Of a stretch of DNA of 64,000 nt, positions 16,809 to 25,092 are shown piece after piece. The notes beneath the pieces are model-generated. The model did not search any database and had not been told where the DNA came from. It worked only from the letters and a program-made list of their open reading frames with translations. A program made the position numbers and the translations under genes. Numbering within the stretch: the stretch's first letter is position 1; each line of letters opens with the position of its first letter. This DNA is from Hyphobacterium marinum (GTDB taxonomy: Bacteria > Pseudomonadota > Alphaproteobacteria > Caulobacterales > Maricaulaceae): the NCBI RefSeq assembly GCF_036330325.1, contig NZ_JAZDRO010000003.1:124001-188000 (forward strand). Reading direction: 5' to 3'.

Positions 16809-17617
16809 CCTCCTGTGGTCGTCAGTGCGGTTTCGAGCCTGGTCAGAAAGCGGTTGACCTCCCCCATAGTCAGACGGTCTGCCAGCACGTCGCAGTCGAA
16901 AACCGGCGTTGAGGCCAGGCTATCGCGGTAGGCGATCACCGCTGTCCGGTAGGCTTCATGGTCCATGCCGGCCAGTTCGCGGATCCGGCGCGAATAATCC
17001 TCCAGAGCGGTACGGTCAGCCCCCTCGGTTTCCAGCGCGTCGAACATCGTTTCGACATACGAGAGATACAGGTCGGGACGATCGCCGATGATGTCGGGCA
17101 AATGACCAGCAAAGGCGTGACCATAGAGCTCGCCATAGGCGCGGCCATCCGGGCGGGTATGGGCAAAACTGTCGCCAAGCGCATGCAGCATCAAGCCGGT
17201 CGTCCAGAAATACTCGGAATCGTCCGGGCGCGCCAACGCGATTTCGCGTGCCAGGCGTTGGCGGCGGGCGACCACGGCCGACGCATCACCGCCGTGCAGG
17301 CTGTGCAGCACGGCAATGATGCGATGCCGGTATCCCCAGTTCGTGACGGAGCCCCAGAACGTGACCGGTGGCGCGGAAAACCGCAGCCATATGTCATCAG
17401 CGGCCTGATTGTAGAAGGATAACAGCGCCGCATCATTCGGGCTGTGTCCCGCCATGAGCGCGACAATATAGGTCGTGTCCTGGTGCCCGTCCCGGCCGTA
17501 TTTGGGATAGGAGGATGGCGGTTCGCAGGACGGATTGCTGGTCTGGTAAACGGGCGTGGCGCAAGCCGTGAGTGCGAGCGCCGTCAACAGGCCCGAGAAA
17601 CGCTTAAGCTGTGTCAT
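16805..17617 (-). CDS. Lipoprotein with HALGDSFAH motif (zinc phospholipase C-like?)
   Basis: A 270-residue exported protein. The signal MTQLKRFSGLLTALALTAC is a clear lipoprotein leader with lipobox LTAC (Cys19). The mature part contains LMLHALGDSFAHTRPDGRAY near residue 145, which resembles the His-x3-Asp-x3-His metal motif of zinc-dependent phospholipase C/P1-nuclease-like folds; other His and Asp residues (GRDGHQD, GYRHRI) are spread through the chain. I infer a metal-binding cell-envelope hydrolase, but sequence similarity is limited to that motif. AAGGGGAAG precedes ATG at 17617. It stands alone, convergent with the GNAT gene. Confidence 0.7.
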   Translation of the reverse strand: MTQLKRFSGLLTALALTACATPVYQTSNPSCEPPSSYPKYGRDGHQDTTYIVALMAGHSPNDAALLSFYNQAADDIWLRFSAPPVTFWGSVTNWGYRHRIIAVLHSLHGGDASAVVARRQRLAREIALARPDDSEYFWTTGLMLHALGDSFAHTRPDGRAYGELYGHAFAGHLPDIIGDRPDLYLSYVETMFDALETEGADRTALEDYSRRIRELAGMDHEAYRTAVIAYRDSLASTPVFDCDVLADRLTMGEVNRFLTRLETALTTTGG

Positions 17618-17664
17618 GGAACTTCCCCTTGCCGCACCCTAGCGGGGAAGAGCGGTAATAGCGA

Positions 17665-18693
17665 CTAAACTTCCAAAGCTGCCGATTGCGGCATGCGCCG
17701 TTCCCCGCCGGCATAGTCGATCAGCGCCTCGATCCGCTTCTCGATCGGTGGGTGGGTCGCAAACCAGCCGGCAAAACCCGTATGCGGGTTCTCGATCATC
17801 ATCTCGCGTACGCCTTCGGGCGCGTCCTCGATGGCGGCACGGCCAGAAATCTTTTCCAGCGCCGAGATCATCGCGTCGGGATTGCGGGTCAGTTCGACCG
17901 CCCCGGCATCGGCCATGTATTCGCGCCGCCGCGACAGGGTGAAGCGGATCGCGATGGCGAGAATATACGTCAGCGCCACAATCGCCATGACGATCAGGAT
18001 GATGATGATGGCATTGCCGCCACTGCCGCGCCGCGATCCGCCGACCCGCGAGAACGCGCCGTGCAAAAGCCCCCGGAAGGCGATCTGTGCCACGAACGAA
18101 AAGATGCCGACGAAAATCACCGAGATGACGAGCAGGCGCACATCCCGGTGGCGAATATGGCTGAGCTCATGGGCGAGGACAGCTTCCAGTTCCTCGCGGT
18201 TCAGGGCCTGCATCAAGCCGCGTGTCACCGTCACCGAATACTGTTTCTCGGTCAGCCCGCTGGCATAGGCGTTCATTTCCGGGCGTTCGATGATGCGTAG
18301 CGCCGGCATGGTAATACCGCGCGAAATACACAGATTTTCCAGGAGGTTGTAGAGTTCGGGCTCCTCGGAACGCTCGACTTTCTTCGCCCCTGTGGACATG
18401 TCGATCATCTTCTGGTGGCCAAACCAGGCGATGACAAACCAGACAAGGGCGACGGCACCCGAAACGGCGAGCATGGCTGGCCAGGCCGCCAGCGCCCCGT
18501 CCCAATCGATCAGCGGAGCGGAGGAGTAGCTGCCATCTTTCCCATAGCTGCCACCGCCGTCCGTGGCCCCGCCCAGCAGGATTGCGGCCGCGAAGGCCAG
18601 AAGCGACAGCAGGAGCGGAAACCCGGCCAGCAGCAGCAGGGATTTGAGATTATTGTTCCAGATATGGGTGCGAAGGCCGGCCGCGCCCAGCAT
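17665..18693 (-). CDS. M48-family membrane zinc metalloprotease (HtpX-like)
   Basis: Integral membrane protease of 342 residues. Two N-terminal helices lead to the metal site VLAHELSHIRHRDVR (HExxH near residue 175), and a third ligand lies in SRRREYMADAGAVEL after a further membrane pair. The C-terminus has FATHPPIEKRIEAL, typical of the family. Such enzymes clear misfolded membrane proteins; HtpX-like proteases paired with LemA are widespread. The gene begins nine bases after the LemA stop. Length and motifs are normal. Confidence 0.92.
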   Translation of the reverse strand: MLGAAGLRTHIWNNNLKSLLLLAGFPLLLSLLAFAAAILLGGATDGGGSYGKDGSYSSAPLIDWDGALAAWPAMLAVSGAVALVWFVIAWFGHQKMIDMSTGAKKVERSEEPELYNLLENLCISRGITMPALRIIERPEMNAYASGLTEKQYSVTVTRGLMQALNREELEAVLAHELSHIRHRDVRLLVISVIFVGIFSFVAQIAFRGLLHGAFSRVGGSRRGSGGNAIIIILIVMAIVALTYILAIAIRFTLSRRREYMADAGAVELTRNPDAMISALEKISGRAAIEDAPEGVREMMIENPHTGFAGWFATHPPIEKRIEALIDYAGGERRMPQSAALEV

Positions 18694-18702
18694 GCCCGAA
18701 AC

Positions 18703-19257
18703 CTAGAAGCTGACCGACGGCGCGTTTTCCACCGCGGCGCGATCAGTGACTTCGAAGAAGTCGCGCTTTTCAAAGCCGAACGGCCCGGCCAGCAGAACCG
18801 CCGGGAATTGCTCGACCGCCGTGTTGAATTCGCTGACGGCGTTGTTGAAGAAGCGGCGGGCCGCGGCGATCTTGTTTTCCAGATCGGCGAGCTCGTTCTG
18901 CAGCGAGAGGAAATTCTCGTTGGCCTTCAGGTCCGGATAGGCTTCCGACAGCGCGAAAATCTGGCGCAGCGCCCCGGTGAGCATGTTTTCCGCCTGGGCC
19001 TGATCCTTCACATTGTCGGCCGAAACCGCAGCCTGACGGGCCTGGACGACCTTTTCCAGCGTCTCCTTCTCGTGGCTGGCATAGCCTTTCACGGTGTTGA
19101 CGAGGTTGGGGACGAGGTCCTGGCGCTGTTTCAGCTGGACGTCGACATCGCCCCACGCCTGGTTGGTCGTCTGACGCAGCGCCACCAGCCGGTTGTAGAT
19201 ACCGATGATGAAGAAGGCGACGACGCCAACGACGATTAAGAGAATGATCCATTCCAT
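18703..19257 (-). CDS. lemA: LemA family protein
   Basis: A 184-residue membrane-anchored coiled-coil protein. One N-terminal helix (MEWIILLIVVGVVAFFIIGI) is followed by the family signature YNRLVALRQTTNQAWGDVDV and by QRQDLVPNLVNTVKGYASHE. The C-terminal FNTAVEQFPAVLLAGPFGF is also typical. LemA proteins have no proven general function, but the gene is regularly coupled to an HtpX-like protease, as here. Confidence 0.95.
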   Translation of the reverse strand: MEWIILLIVVGVVAFFIIGIYNRLVALRQTTNQAWGDVDVQLKQRQDLVPNLVNTVKGYASHEKETLEKVVQARQAAVSADNVKDQAQAENMLTGALRQIFALSEAYPDLKANENFLSLQNELADLENKIAAARRFFNNAVSEFNTAVEQFPAVLLAGPFGFEKRDFFEVTDRAAVENAPSVSF

Positions 19258-19310
19258 GGTGTGCTGGTCTCCAGTAACGATCCGGGCCCGGTGCCCTGTT
19301 GTCCTACTAG

Positions 19311-21653
19311 TTAGGATGAATCGGCGACGCGCGCCATAACTGCGGGGTCACGCGGTGCAAAGCGTGAGGTCTTGGGGAAGCCCTTGGGCTGCAGCTTGCC
19401 CGCCTGGGCCCGCTTGCCGGTCCAGTTGCGCCAGTCCTCCGCGGTCTGCCGGCGGCCCGCCCCGTCTATCCAGGACAAGCCGTCTTCAGCGGCAAAGACC
19501 GTCGCGTCGGCCAGCATCGCGCCCTTCCCGCCCAGCAGGCGGACACCCTTGCCGCGCGTCATTTCCGGCAAATCTTCCAACGGGAAAACCAGGAGTTTCT
19601 TGTTCTGCCCCAGCACGGCGACATGATCGCCCTCGACCGGGGTACAGACCACGGCCTCACCGTCGCCGACATTGAGCACCTGCTTGCCGCCCTTCTTCGA
19701 CGCGAAGACGTCAGCCTCCTTGACGATAAAACCGTTCGCCGCCGCTGACGCGACCAGCAGGCGGCGTTCGGGATCGTGCTTGAACAGCGCCACCGGGTCG
19801 GCGTCCTCGGGCAGACCGGCATGCAGGCGCAGCGGTTCGCCATGCCCGCGCCCGCCGGGCAGTTTCGAGGCATCGATGGCGTAGAATTTCCCGTCAGTGG
19901 CAAAAAGGATCAGCTTGTCGGTGGTTTCGCACTTCACCGCGAACATGGCCCGGTCGCCCTCCTTGAAGGCGATGGCGGCGATGTCGTGGCCGTGGCCTTT
20001 CAGCGCCCGGACCCAGCCCTTCTCCGAGATGACCGCGGTCACCGGTTCGCGCACGATCAGGGCTTCGGCAACGGCATCTGCGGTCGTTTCGGGCGCATCG
20101 CCAAAACGCGTGCGGCGCTTGCCGAGCGGCGTGCGTGGGCCGAACTCCTCGGCGACCGCGCCGATCTCGGCATCGACCTTAGCCCATTGTTCTGTTTCCG
20201 AACCTATAAGTGATTTCAGTTCCTTACGCTCGTCTTTTAATCCGGCCTCTTCCTTGCGGATGGCGAGCTCTTCCAGCTTGCGCAAAGCACGCAGACGCAT
20301 GTTGAGGATGGCTTCGGCCTGCCGCTCGGTCAGCGAGAAGGTCGCCATCAGCGTCTGTTTCGGCTCGTCCTCGAACCGGATGATCCGGATCACCTCGTCG
20401 AGATCGGCATAGACGATGATGTAGCCGGCCAGTACTTCGAGCCGGTCTTCCACCTTGGCAAGCCGGGTCTCGGCCCGGCGCACCACGACTTCGCGGCGGT
20501 GATGCACCCAGAGACGCAGCGCTTCCTTCAGACCGATGACACGCGGCGTGCCAGAGGCATCCAGGACGTTGAGGTTGAGCGAGATGCGCACCTCCAGCTC
20601 GGTCAGCTTGAAGAGCGATTCCATCAGCAACGACGCCGCGACGAGGCGCGTCTTCGGCTCGATCACGACACGGATGTCTTCGGCGGACTCATCGCGCACA
20701 TCGTCCAGAAGCGGCAGTTTCTTGCCATCGAGCAGCTGGGCGATGCGTTCGATCAGTTTGGATTTCTGAACCTGGTACGGGATCTGGTCGATGACGAGCC
20801 GCCATTTCGACCGGGCATTCAAATAGGCGTCGATGGCGTCGGCATCCATGTCCTTGAAATCGACGCGCTTCCACGTCCCGCCCAGGAATTCCTCCGCCCC
20901 CCATTGCGCGCGCAGGCGGAACCCGCCCCGCCCCGTCTCATAGGCCTCGCGGATCGCGGCGCGCGGTTCGACGCAGAGCCCGCCGGTCGGGAAGTCCGGT
21001 CCCTGCACGAAATTCATCAGCCCAGCGGTTGTGATCTCCGGATCGGCGATCAGGGCTTGTGACGCCCGGCACAACTCATAGGCATTGTGCGGCGGGATGG
21101 AGGTCGCCATGCCGACCGCGATCCCGGTCGAGCCATTGGCCAGCAGGTTGGGGAAAGCACCGGGCAGCACGACCGGCTCTTCGTCAGACCCGTCATACGT
21201 GTCGCGGAAGTCGACTGTGCCCTGATCGATGTCCTGGAGCAGCAATTCGGCCGCGCGCGTCAGCCGCGCCTCGGTGTAGCGCATCGCCGCGGCGTTATCG
21301 CCGTCGATATTGCCGAAATTGCCCTGCCCCTCGACCAGGGGATAGCGCGAGGCGAAATCCTGCGCGAGGCGCACCATCGCGTCATAGATCGCCTGATCGC
21401 CATGCGGGTGGAAGCGGCCCATCACGTCGCCGACAACGCGGGCGGATTTCTTGAACGCCTCCTCAGGGTTCAACTTCAGGAGCCGCATCGTGTGGAGGAT
21501 GCGCCGGTGGACCGGCTTCATTCCGTCGCGCGCATCGGGCAGCGCGCGCTGGGTGATGGTCGAGAGCGCATAGGCGAGATAGCGCTTGGACAGCGCCTCG
21601 TCGAAGGGTTCCTCGAAAATCTCGCCGCCTTCTGGCGTGATCAGCTCGCCCAT
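19311..21653 (-). CDS. parC: DNA topoisomerase IV subunit A
   Basis: DNA-cleaving subunit of topoisomerase IV, which unlinks replicated chromosomes. The 780-residue protein shows RALPDARDGMKPVHRRIL, GRFHPHGDQAIYDAMVRLAQ and the catalytic tyrosine in AAMRYTEARL (Tyr126). At the position of E. coli ParC Ser80 it has Gln87, and Asp91 at the Glu84 position, so quinolone contacts differ from E. coli. The C-terminal third is the beta-pinwheel domain. ParC rather than GyrA is supported by the lack of a GyrA-box and by the neighbouring recO-era-rnc block. Confidence 0.93.
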   Translation of the reverse strand: MGELITPEGGEIFEEPFDEALSKRYLAYALSTITQRALPDARDGMKPVHRRILHTMRLLKLNPEEAFKKSARVVGDVMGRFHPHGDQAIYDAMVRLAQDFASRYPLVEGQGNFGNIDGDNAAAMRYTEARLTRAAELLLQDIDQGTVDFRDTYDGSDEEPVVLPGAFPNLLANGSTGIAVGMATSIPPHNAYELCRASQALIADPEITTAGLMNFVQGPDFPTGGLCVEPRAAIREAYETGRGGFRLRAQWGAEEFLGGTWKRVDFKDMDADAIDAYLNARSKWRLVIDQIPYQVQKSKLIERIAQLLDGKKLPLLDDVRDESAEDIRVVIEPKTRLVAASLLMESLFKLTELEVRISLNLNVLDASGTPRVIGLKEALRLWVHHRREVVVRRAETRLAKVEDRLEVLAGYIIVYADLDEVIRIIRFEDEPKQTLMATFSLTERQAEAILNMRLRALRKLEELAIRKEEAGLKDERKELKSLIGSETEQWAKVDAEIGAVAEEFGPRTPLGKRRTRFGDAPETTADAVAEALIVREPVTAVISEKGWVRALKGHGHDIAAIAFKEGDRAMFAVKCETTDKLILFATDGKFYAIDASKLPGGRGHGEPLRLHAGLPEDADPVALFKHDPERRLLVASAAANGFIVKEADVFASKKGGKQVLNVGDGEAVVCTPVEGDHVAVLGQNKKLLVFPLEDLPEMTRGKGVRLLGGKGAMLADATVFAAEDGLSWIDGAGRRQTAEDWRNWTGKRAQAGKLQPKGFPKTSRFAPRDPAVMARVADSS

Positions 21654-21732
21654 GTCCTGCTCGTCCCCTGATTCGTCTCCGGATCAGGTTAGAGGCATTG
21701 GCCATCGAATGCGCGGGGGCGGTTCAGTCGGT

Positions 21733-22464
21733 CTAGAGCCGTTCGGCGTCCTTCAGGCGCTGTATCATCCGCTCGCGAGACTCAGGCAGGTCACGGTCGG
21801 TTGGCCAGAGGACACGGCGCTGGAGGAAATAGCCGGTCAGCGCCAGCCCGTTGGCAATATCGCCCGCTTCCACACCGGCCTGCGAGTCGCGCAGGAAGCC
21901 CGGCAAGGCCAGCAGCTTGTCCTTGTAGGGTTCGGCCTCAGCCGCGCACACCGCCCGGCCCGAACGCGGGCTGACATGGGTCAGGCCGTCGCTGACGCCC
22001 GTCACCGCACAGCGCCGCAGGTCAATGCCATAGCCAAGATCGGCGAGCAGGCCCGCCTCCCACCGCACGTAGAGCGCTGGCCAGAGATCGGGGTCTTGAA
22101 GCGCGTCGAGAAAGACGTGGAAGGCTGCAAAGACTTCCGGATGCGGTTCACGCTCCGGAAGGGCCGCACAGGCGAGCGCACAGGCGGCATTGAGGCCCGA
22201 CAGTGCGAGCGGATCGTCCATGAAATCGCCCGCGCGCAGGTGCTCGCCTTCGATGGCGAGATTGCCGAGGTGGTCCTCCAGACGCGCCCGCCAGGTCGCG
22301 CGCAGCACGTTTCCGGGCTGCAGGAGCGGCCGCGTCGCGCGCGAACGTCCGCCGCGCACGAGGCCCGCATGCCGACCCTGCGCCTCGGTCAGAAGCTCGA
22401 CGATAGCGCTTGTCTCGCCATGGGGGCGAACCGCGAGAACGATGCCGGATCCGGTCCATTCCAT
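21733..22464 (-). CDS. recO: DNA repair protein RecO
   Basis: Recombination mediator that loads RecA at gaps with RecR. The 243-residue protein starts MEWTGSGIVLAVRPHGETSA, the usual OB-fold beginning, and continues GLVRGGRSRATRPLLQPGN. RecO proteins of this group have a central zinc or helical domain; few cysteines are seen here, as in other alphaproteobacteria. I place the start at ATG 22464; the 12-residue longer reading would begin in the palindromic repeat at 22485-22515 and has no support. It follows era in the conserved block. Confidence 0.9.
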   Translation of the reverse strand: MEWTGSGIVLAVRPHGETSAIVELLTEAQGRHAGLVRGGRSRATRPLLQPGNVLRATWRARLEDHLGNLAIEGEHLRAGDFMDDPLALSGLNAACALACAALPEREPHPEVFAAFHVFLDALQDPDLWPALYVRWEAGLLADLGYGIDLRRCAVTGVSDGLTHVSPRSGRAVCAAEAEPYKDKLLALPGFLRDSQAGVEAGDIANGLALTGYFLQRRVLWPTDRDLPESRERMIQRLKDAERL

Positions 22465-22484
22465 AGCTGGCTTTCTTGACCAAA

Positions 22485-22660
22485 GAGATGCCCCGGACAA
22501 GCCGGGGCATGACGCGATGTAATCGTAGGAGTGTTCGCGGCACTTTGCGTCACCAATCCGCGTCTCAATGCGTCATTCCCCGATTTATTCGGGGAATCTC
22601 ATCAGGCATCCCCCCTCCACCGCTTCGCGGTCCCCCTCCCCCGTGAACGGGGGAGGAAAA
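22485..22660. repeat. Palindromic repeats between recO and era
   Basis: Two family A hairpins lie tail to tail: 22485-22515 (GATGCCCCGG, loop, CCGGGGCATGACGC) and 22570-22600 (GCGTCATTCCCCG, loop, CGGGGAATCTC). They are followed by 22617-22660, a family B variant with internal CCGCTTCGCGG and CCTCCCCCGTGAACGGGGGAGG-type hairpins. Confidence 0.8.
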
Positions 22661-22671
22661 AGGGAGATGGA

Positions 22672-23622
22672 TCACACATCAAACTCCAGACCCATCGCCG
22701 TGTAGCGGTTGCGGTTGTCCGCCCAGCCGGGCTGGACCTGGACATTCAGGAACAGGTGCACCCGGCACCCGAACGCGTCTTCCATGTCGGTGCGGGCGAG
22801 TTCGCCGATCGTCTTGATCGTCGCGCCCTTCTTGCCGAGCACGATGGGACGCTGGGAATCGCGTTCCACATAGATCGTCTGCTCGATGCGCACCGAGCCG
22901 TCCTTGCGCGGCTGCCAGCTCTCGGTCTCGACCGTCGCCATGTAGGGCAGTTCTTCATGCAGGCGCAGATAGAGCTTCTCGCGCGTGATCTCGGCGGCCA
23001 TGACGCGCTGCGGAATGTCGGCGGCCTGGTCCTCGGGATAAAGGAAAGGACCTTCCGGCATGGCTTTCGCCAGCACTTTTTTCAGGTCCGCGACGCCGTC
23101 ACCGGTCTCCGCGCTGAGCATGAAAATGTCCGAATAGACGCCGGTCTCGTGCAGGGCCTGCGCTGCGGCCAGCAGTTCGTCGCGGCGCACGAGATCGATC
23201 TTGTTGAGCGCCAGAATGGCCCGCTGGCCGTGATCCTTCAAGCCTTCAATGACCCGGTCGTCATCCTCGACACAGCGCTTTTGCGCGCCGGTCGCCTTGC
23301 CCGCTGCGTCGGCAATCCGTCCTGCCGCGTCGATGACATGGACGATCACGTCGGCATCCTGCGCACCGGCCCAGGCGGCCTGAACCATCGACCGGTCGAG
23401 GCGGCGGCGCGGCGCGAAGACGCCCGGCGTATCGACAAGGATGATCTGGGCCGCGTCCAGCATCGCCACGCCGCGAACCGGAAAGCGGGTCGTCTGCACC
23501 TTTCGGGTCACGATGGAGACTTTCTCGCCAACGAGCGCATTGGTCAGGGTCGACTTGCCGGCATTGGGCGCGCCGATAATGGCGGCAAAGCCCGCGCGGG
23601 TCGGTTTGGTTTCGGTGGTCAT
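22672..23622 (-). CDS. era: GTPase Era
   Basis: Ribosome-assembly GTPase that binds 16S rRNA near its 3' end. Residues 17-25 (GAPNAGKST) form the P-loop, DTPGVF near residue 64 is the G3 motif and NKIDL near residue 139 is G4. The C-terminal ~100 residues form the KH domain, with VLGKKGATIKTIGELAR. The 316-residue length is normal. It follows rnc within a few bases in the conserved alphaproteobacterial order rnc-era-recO. Confidence 0.97.
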   Translation of the reverse strand: MTTETKPTRAGFAAIIGAPNAGKSTLTNALVGEKVSIVTRKVQTTRFPVRGVAMLDAAQIILVDTPGVFAPRRRLDRSMVQAAWAGAQDADVIVHVIDAAGRIADAAGKATGAQKRCVEDDDRVIEGLKDHGQRAILALNKIDLVRRDELLAAAQALHETGVYSDIFMLSAETGDGVADLKKVLAKAMPEGPFLYPEDQAADIPQRVMAAEITREKLYLRLHEELPYMATVETESWQPRKDGSVRIEQTIYVERDSQRPIVLGKKGATIKTIGELARTDMEDAFGCRVHLFLNVQVQPGWADNRNRYTAMGLEFDV

Positions 23623-23626
23623 GGCT

Positions 23627-24298
23627 TTAGAGCGACTCCCGCTTCAAAAACGCTTCCGCAGCGGCACGCTCGGCCGCCTGTTTGCTGCCGCCCGTGCCCC
23701 TTGCCGGCTCATAGCCATCCACGAAGACATGGACAGTAAAGACCGGACGATGGTCCGGCCCGCCGCGCTCGGCTACGTCATAGCGCGGCACCGCGCCGCG
23801 CTTGGCCAGTGCCTCCTGCAATTGCGATTTCGGGTTCGCAGGACGCGCGGCGATGGCCTCGATATCGGAATTCCAGCCGCGCTCATAGATGGCTTTGGCT
23901 GCGTCCAGCCCGCCATCGAGATAGGCCGCGCCGAGAATGGCTTCCATAACGTCACCGAGGATGGACTCATTGTCCCGACCGTTGTGGGCTTCTTCCGACT
24001 TCCCGAGCCGGATGAGGTGACCGACATCAAACCGCCGGGCGACCTTGGCGCAGGCCTTGCGTGACACCAGCGCGTTGAGGCGCGGTGCCAACGCACCTTC
24101 GCGGGCGTCGGTGAAGTCAGAGAACAGACGCTCGGCTGTCAGAAGGCCGAGCACCCGGTCACCGAGGAATTCGAGACGTTCATAGGAGTTCTCACGCTGC
24201 GCACCGTCCCCGAAACTGGCATGGGTCAACGCGCGCTCGAGCCTTTTGGTGTCGGTGAAGGCATAGCCGAGCCGGTCCTGGAGTTTGGAGAGGTTCAC
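23627..24298 (-). CDS. rnc: Ribonuclease III
   Basis: Double-strand-specific RNase for rRNA and mRNA processing. The signature ERLEFLGDRVLGLL near residue 42 and the second acidic cluster ILGDVMEAILGAAYLDGG near residue 110 hold the metal ligands; the last 70 residues form the dsRNA-binding domain (SKQAAERAAAEAFLK). It is 223 residues. The start is GTG at 24298, overlapping the acpS stop as GTGA. lepB, which often sits directly before rnc, is not present here. Confidence 0.97.
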   Translation of the reverse strand: MNLSKLQDRLGYAFTDTKRLERALTHASFGDGAQRENSYERLEFLGDRVLGLLTAERLFSDFTDAREGALAPRLNALVSRKACAKVARRFDVGHLIRLGKSEEAHNGRDNESILGDVMEAILGAAYLDGGLDAAKAIYERGWNSDIEAIAARPANPKSQLQEALAKRGAVPRYDVAERGGPDHRPVFTVHVFVDGYEPARGTGGSKQAAERAAAEAFLKRESL

Positions 24299-24705
24299 AC
24301 GCCCTCTCCCGGGCGGATCGCCTCGATCACGACGAAGGCCTGCGCGTAGGGAAAATCATCGGTGATGGTGATGTGAACCAGCGGCTCCATCCCTTCCGGC
24401 GTCAGGCGTTTGAGCCAGTCGAGCGCCCGGCCTTTGAGTTCCAGCGTCGGCTTGCCGCCCGGCAGATTGACGACGCCGATTTCCTTCCAGGATACGCCGC
24501 GCGCAATGCCGGTGCCGAGCGCCTTGGCCCCGGCCTCCTTGGCAGCATAGCGTTTGGCATAGCTCGCCGCGCGCATGCGGCGCTTGTCGGACTTGGCGCG
24601 CTCGATGTCGGTAAAACAGCGGTTGGTGAACCGGTCGCCGAAACGCTCCAGCGACTTTTCGATCCGCCGTATATCCATCAGGTCCGCACCGATGCCGATG
24701 ATCAT
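24295..24705 (-). CDS. acpS: Holo-[acyl-carrier-protein] synthase
   Basis: Attaches the 4'-phosphopantetheine arm of CoA to acyl carrier protein. The 136-residue protein begins MIIGIGADLMDIRRIEKSL, with the metal-binding aspartate, and contains YAAKEAGAKALGTG, the second conserved block (Glu and Lys). Length and motifs are normal. Its ATG directly follows the TAG of a small membrane protein gene, and its stop overlaps the rnc start, so it is internal to a tightly packed operon. Confidence 0.96.
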   Translation of the reverse strand: MIIGIGADLMDIRRIEKSLERFGDRFTNRCFTDIERAKSDKRRMRAASYAKRYAAKEAGAKALGTGIARGVSWKEIGVVNLPGGKPTLELKGRALDWLKRLTPEGMEPLVHITITDDFPYAQAFVVIEAIRPGEGV

Positions 24706-24897
24706 CTAAATCCTCAAATCGTCACTGAGATAGGCCGCAATCAGCAAGATGATCACCGGTATGGCCAGATAAGGCCACACACGGTCAAGCGGTAGCGTTC
24801 CGATCACATGCCCCAACAGGAACGCAAAGACAAATAAACCTGCCGAAATCAGAAAGGCCCGGCGGCGTCTGACGAAGGAATAGCCCAGAACGGCCAT
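24706..24897 (-). CDS. Small two-helix membrane protein of unknown function
   Basis: A 63-residue protein with two strongly hydrophobic stretches (FLISAGLFVFAFLLGHVIG and WPYLAIPVIILLIAAYL) separated by a short loop, a basic N-terminus (RRRRAF) and an acidic C-terminus (SDDLRI). I do not recognise it. It is supported by context: it begins with ATG immediately after the TAG of another small membrane protein and ends immediately before the acpS ATG, so it exactly fills the gap in the operon. The basic segment predicts inside-facing loops by the positive-inside rule. Confidence 0.6.
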   Translation of the reverse strand: MAVLGYSFVRRRRAFLISAGLFVFAFLLGHVIGTLPLDRVWPYLAIPVIILLIAAYLSDDLRI

Positions 24898-25092
24898 CTA
24901 GGATGCAAAGGCGGAAACCGCCAGCCAGACCGGAAAATCGATAAAGCGATATCCCAAAGAGGAGAACGGCCGGGGTTCACCCAGAATTTCTCCGACCAAA
25001 GGTGCCCGGATGAAGAACCACGCAGCGAAAAAGAAAATTGCAATACGAGCGGTCGTCGAGCCAATCGAATGATTGTGCTCGAACAGCGTCAA
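24898..25092 (-). CDS. Small membrane protein of unknown function
   Basis: A 64-residue protein with two hydrophobic segments (RIAIFFFAAWFFI and YRFIDFPVWLAVSAFAS) around a proline-rich loop. I do not recognise it. It would start with TTG at 25092, overlapping the pdxJ stop as TTGA, and stop directly before the next small gene. Perfect end-to-end packing with pdxJ and the next gene is the main argument that it is real; the uncommon start codon lowers confidence. Confidence 0.5.
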   Translation of the reverse strand: MTLFEHNHSIGSTTARIAIFFFAAWFFIRAPLVGEILGEPRPFSSLGYRFIDFPVWLAVSAFAS

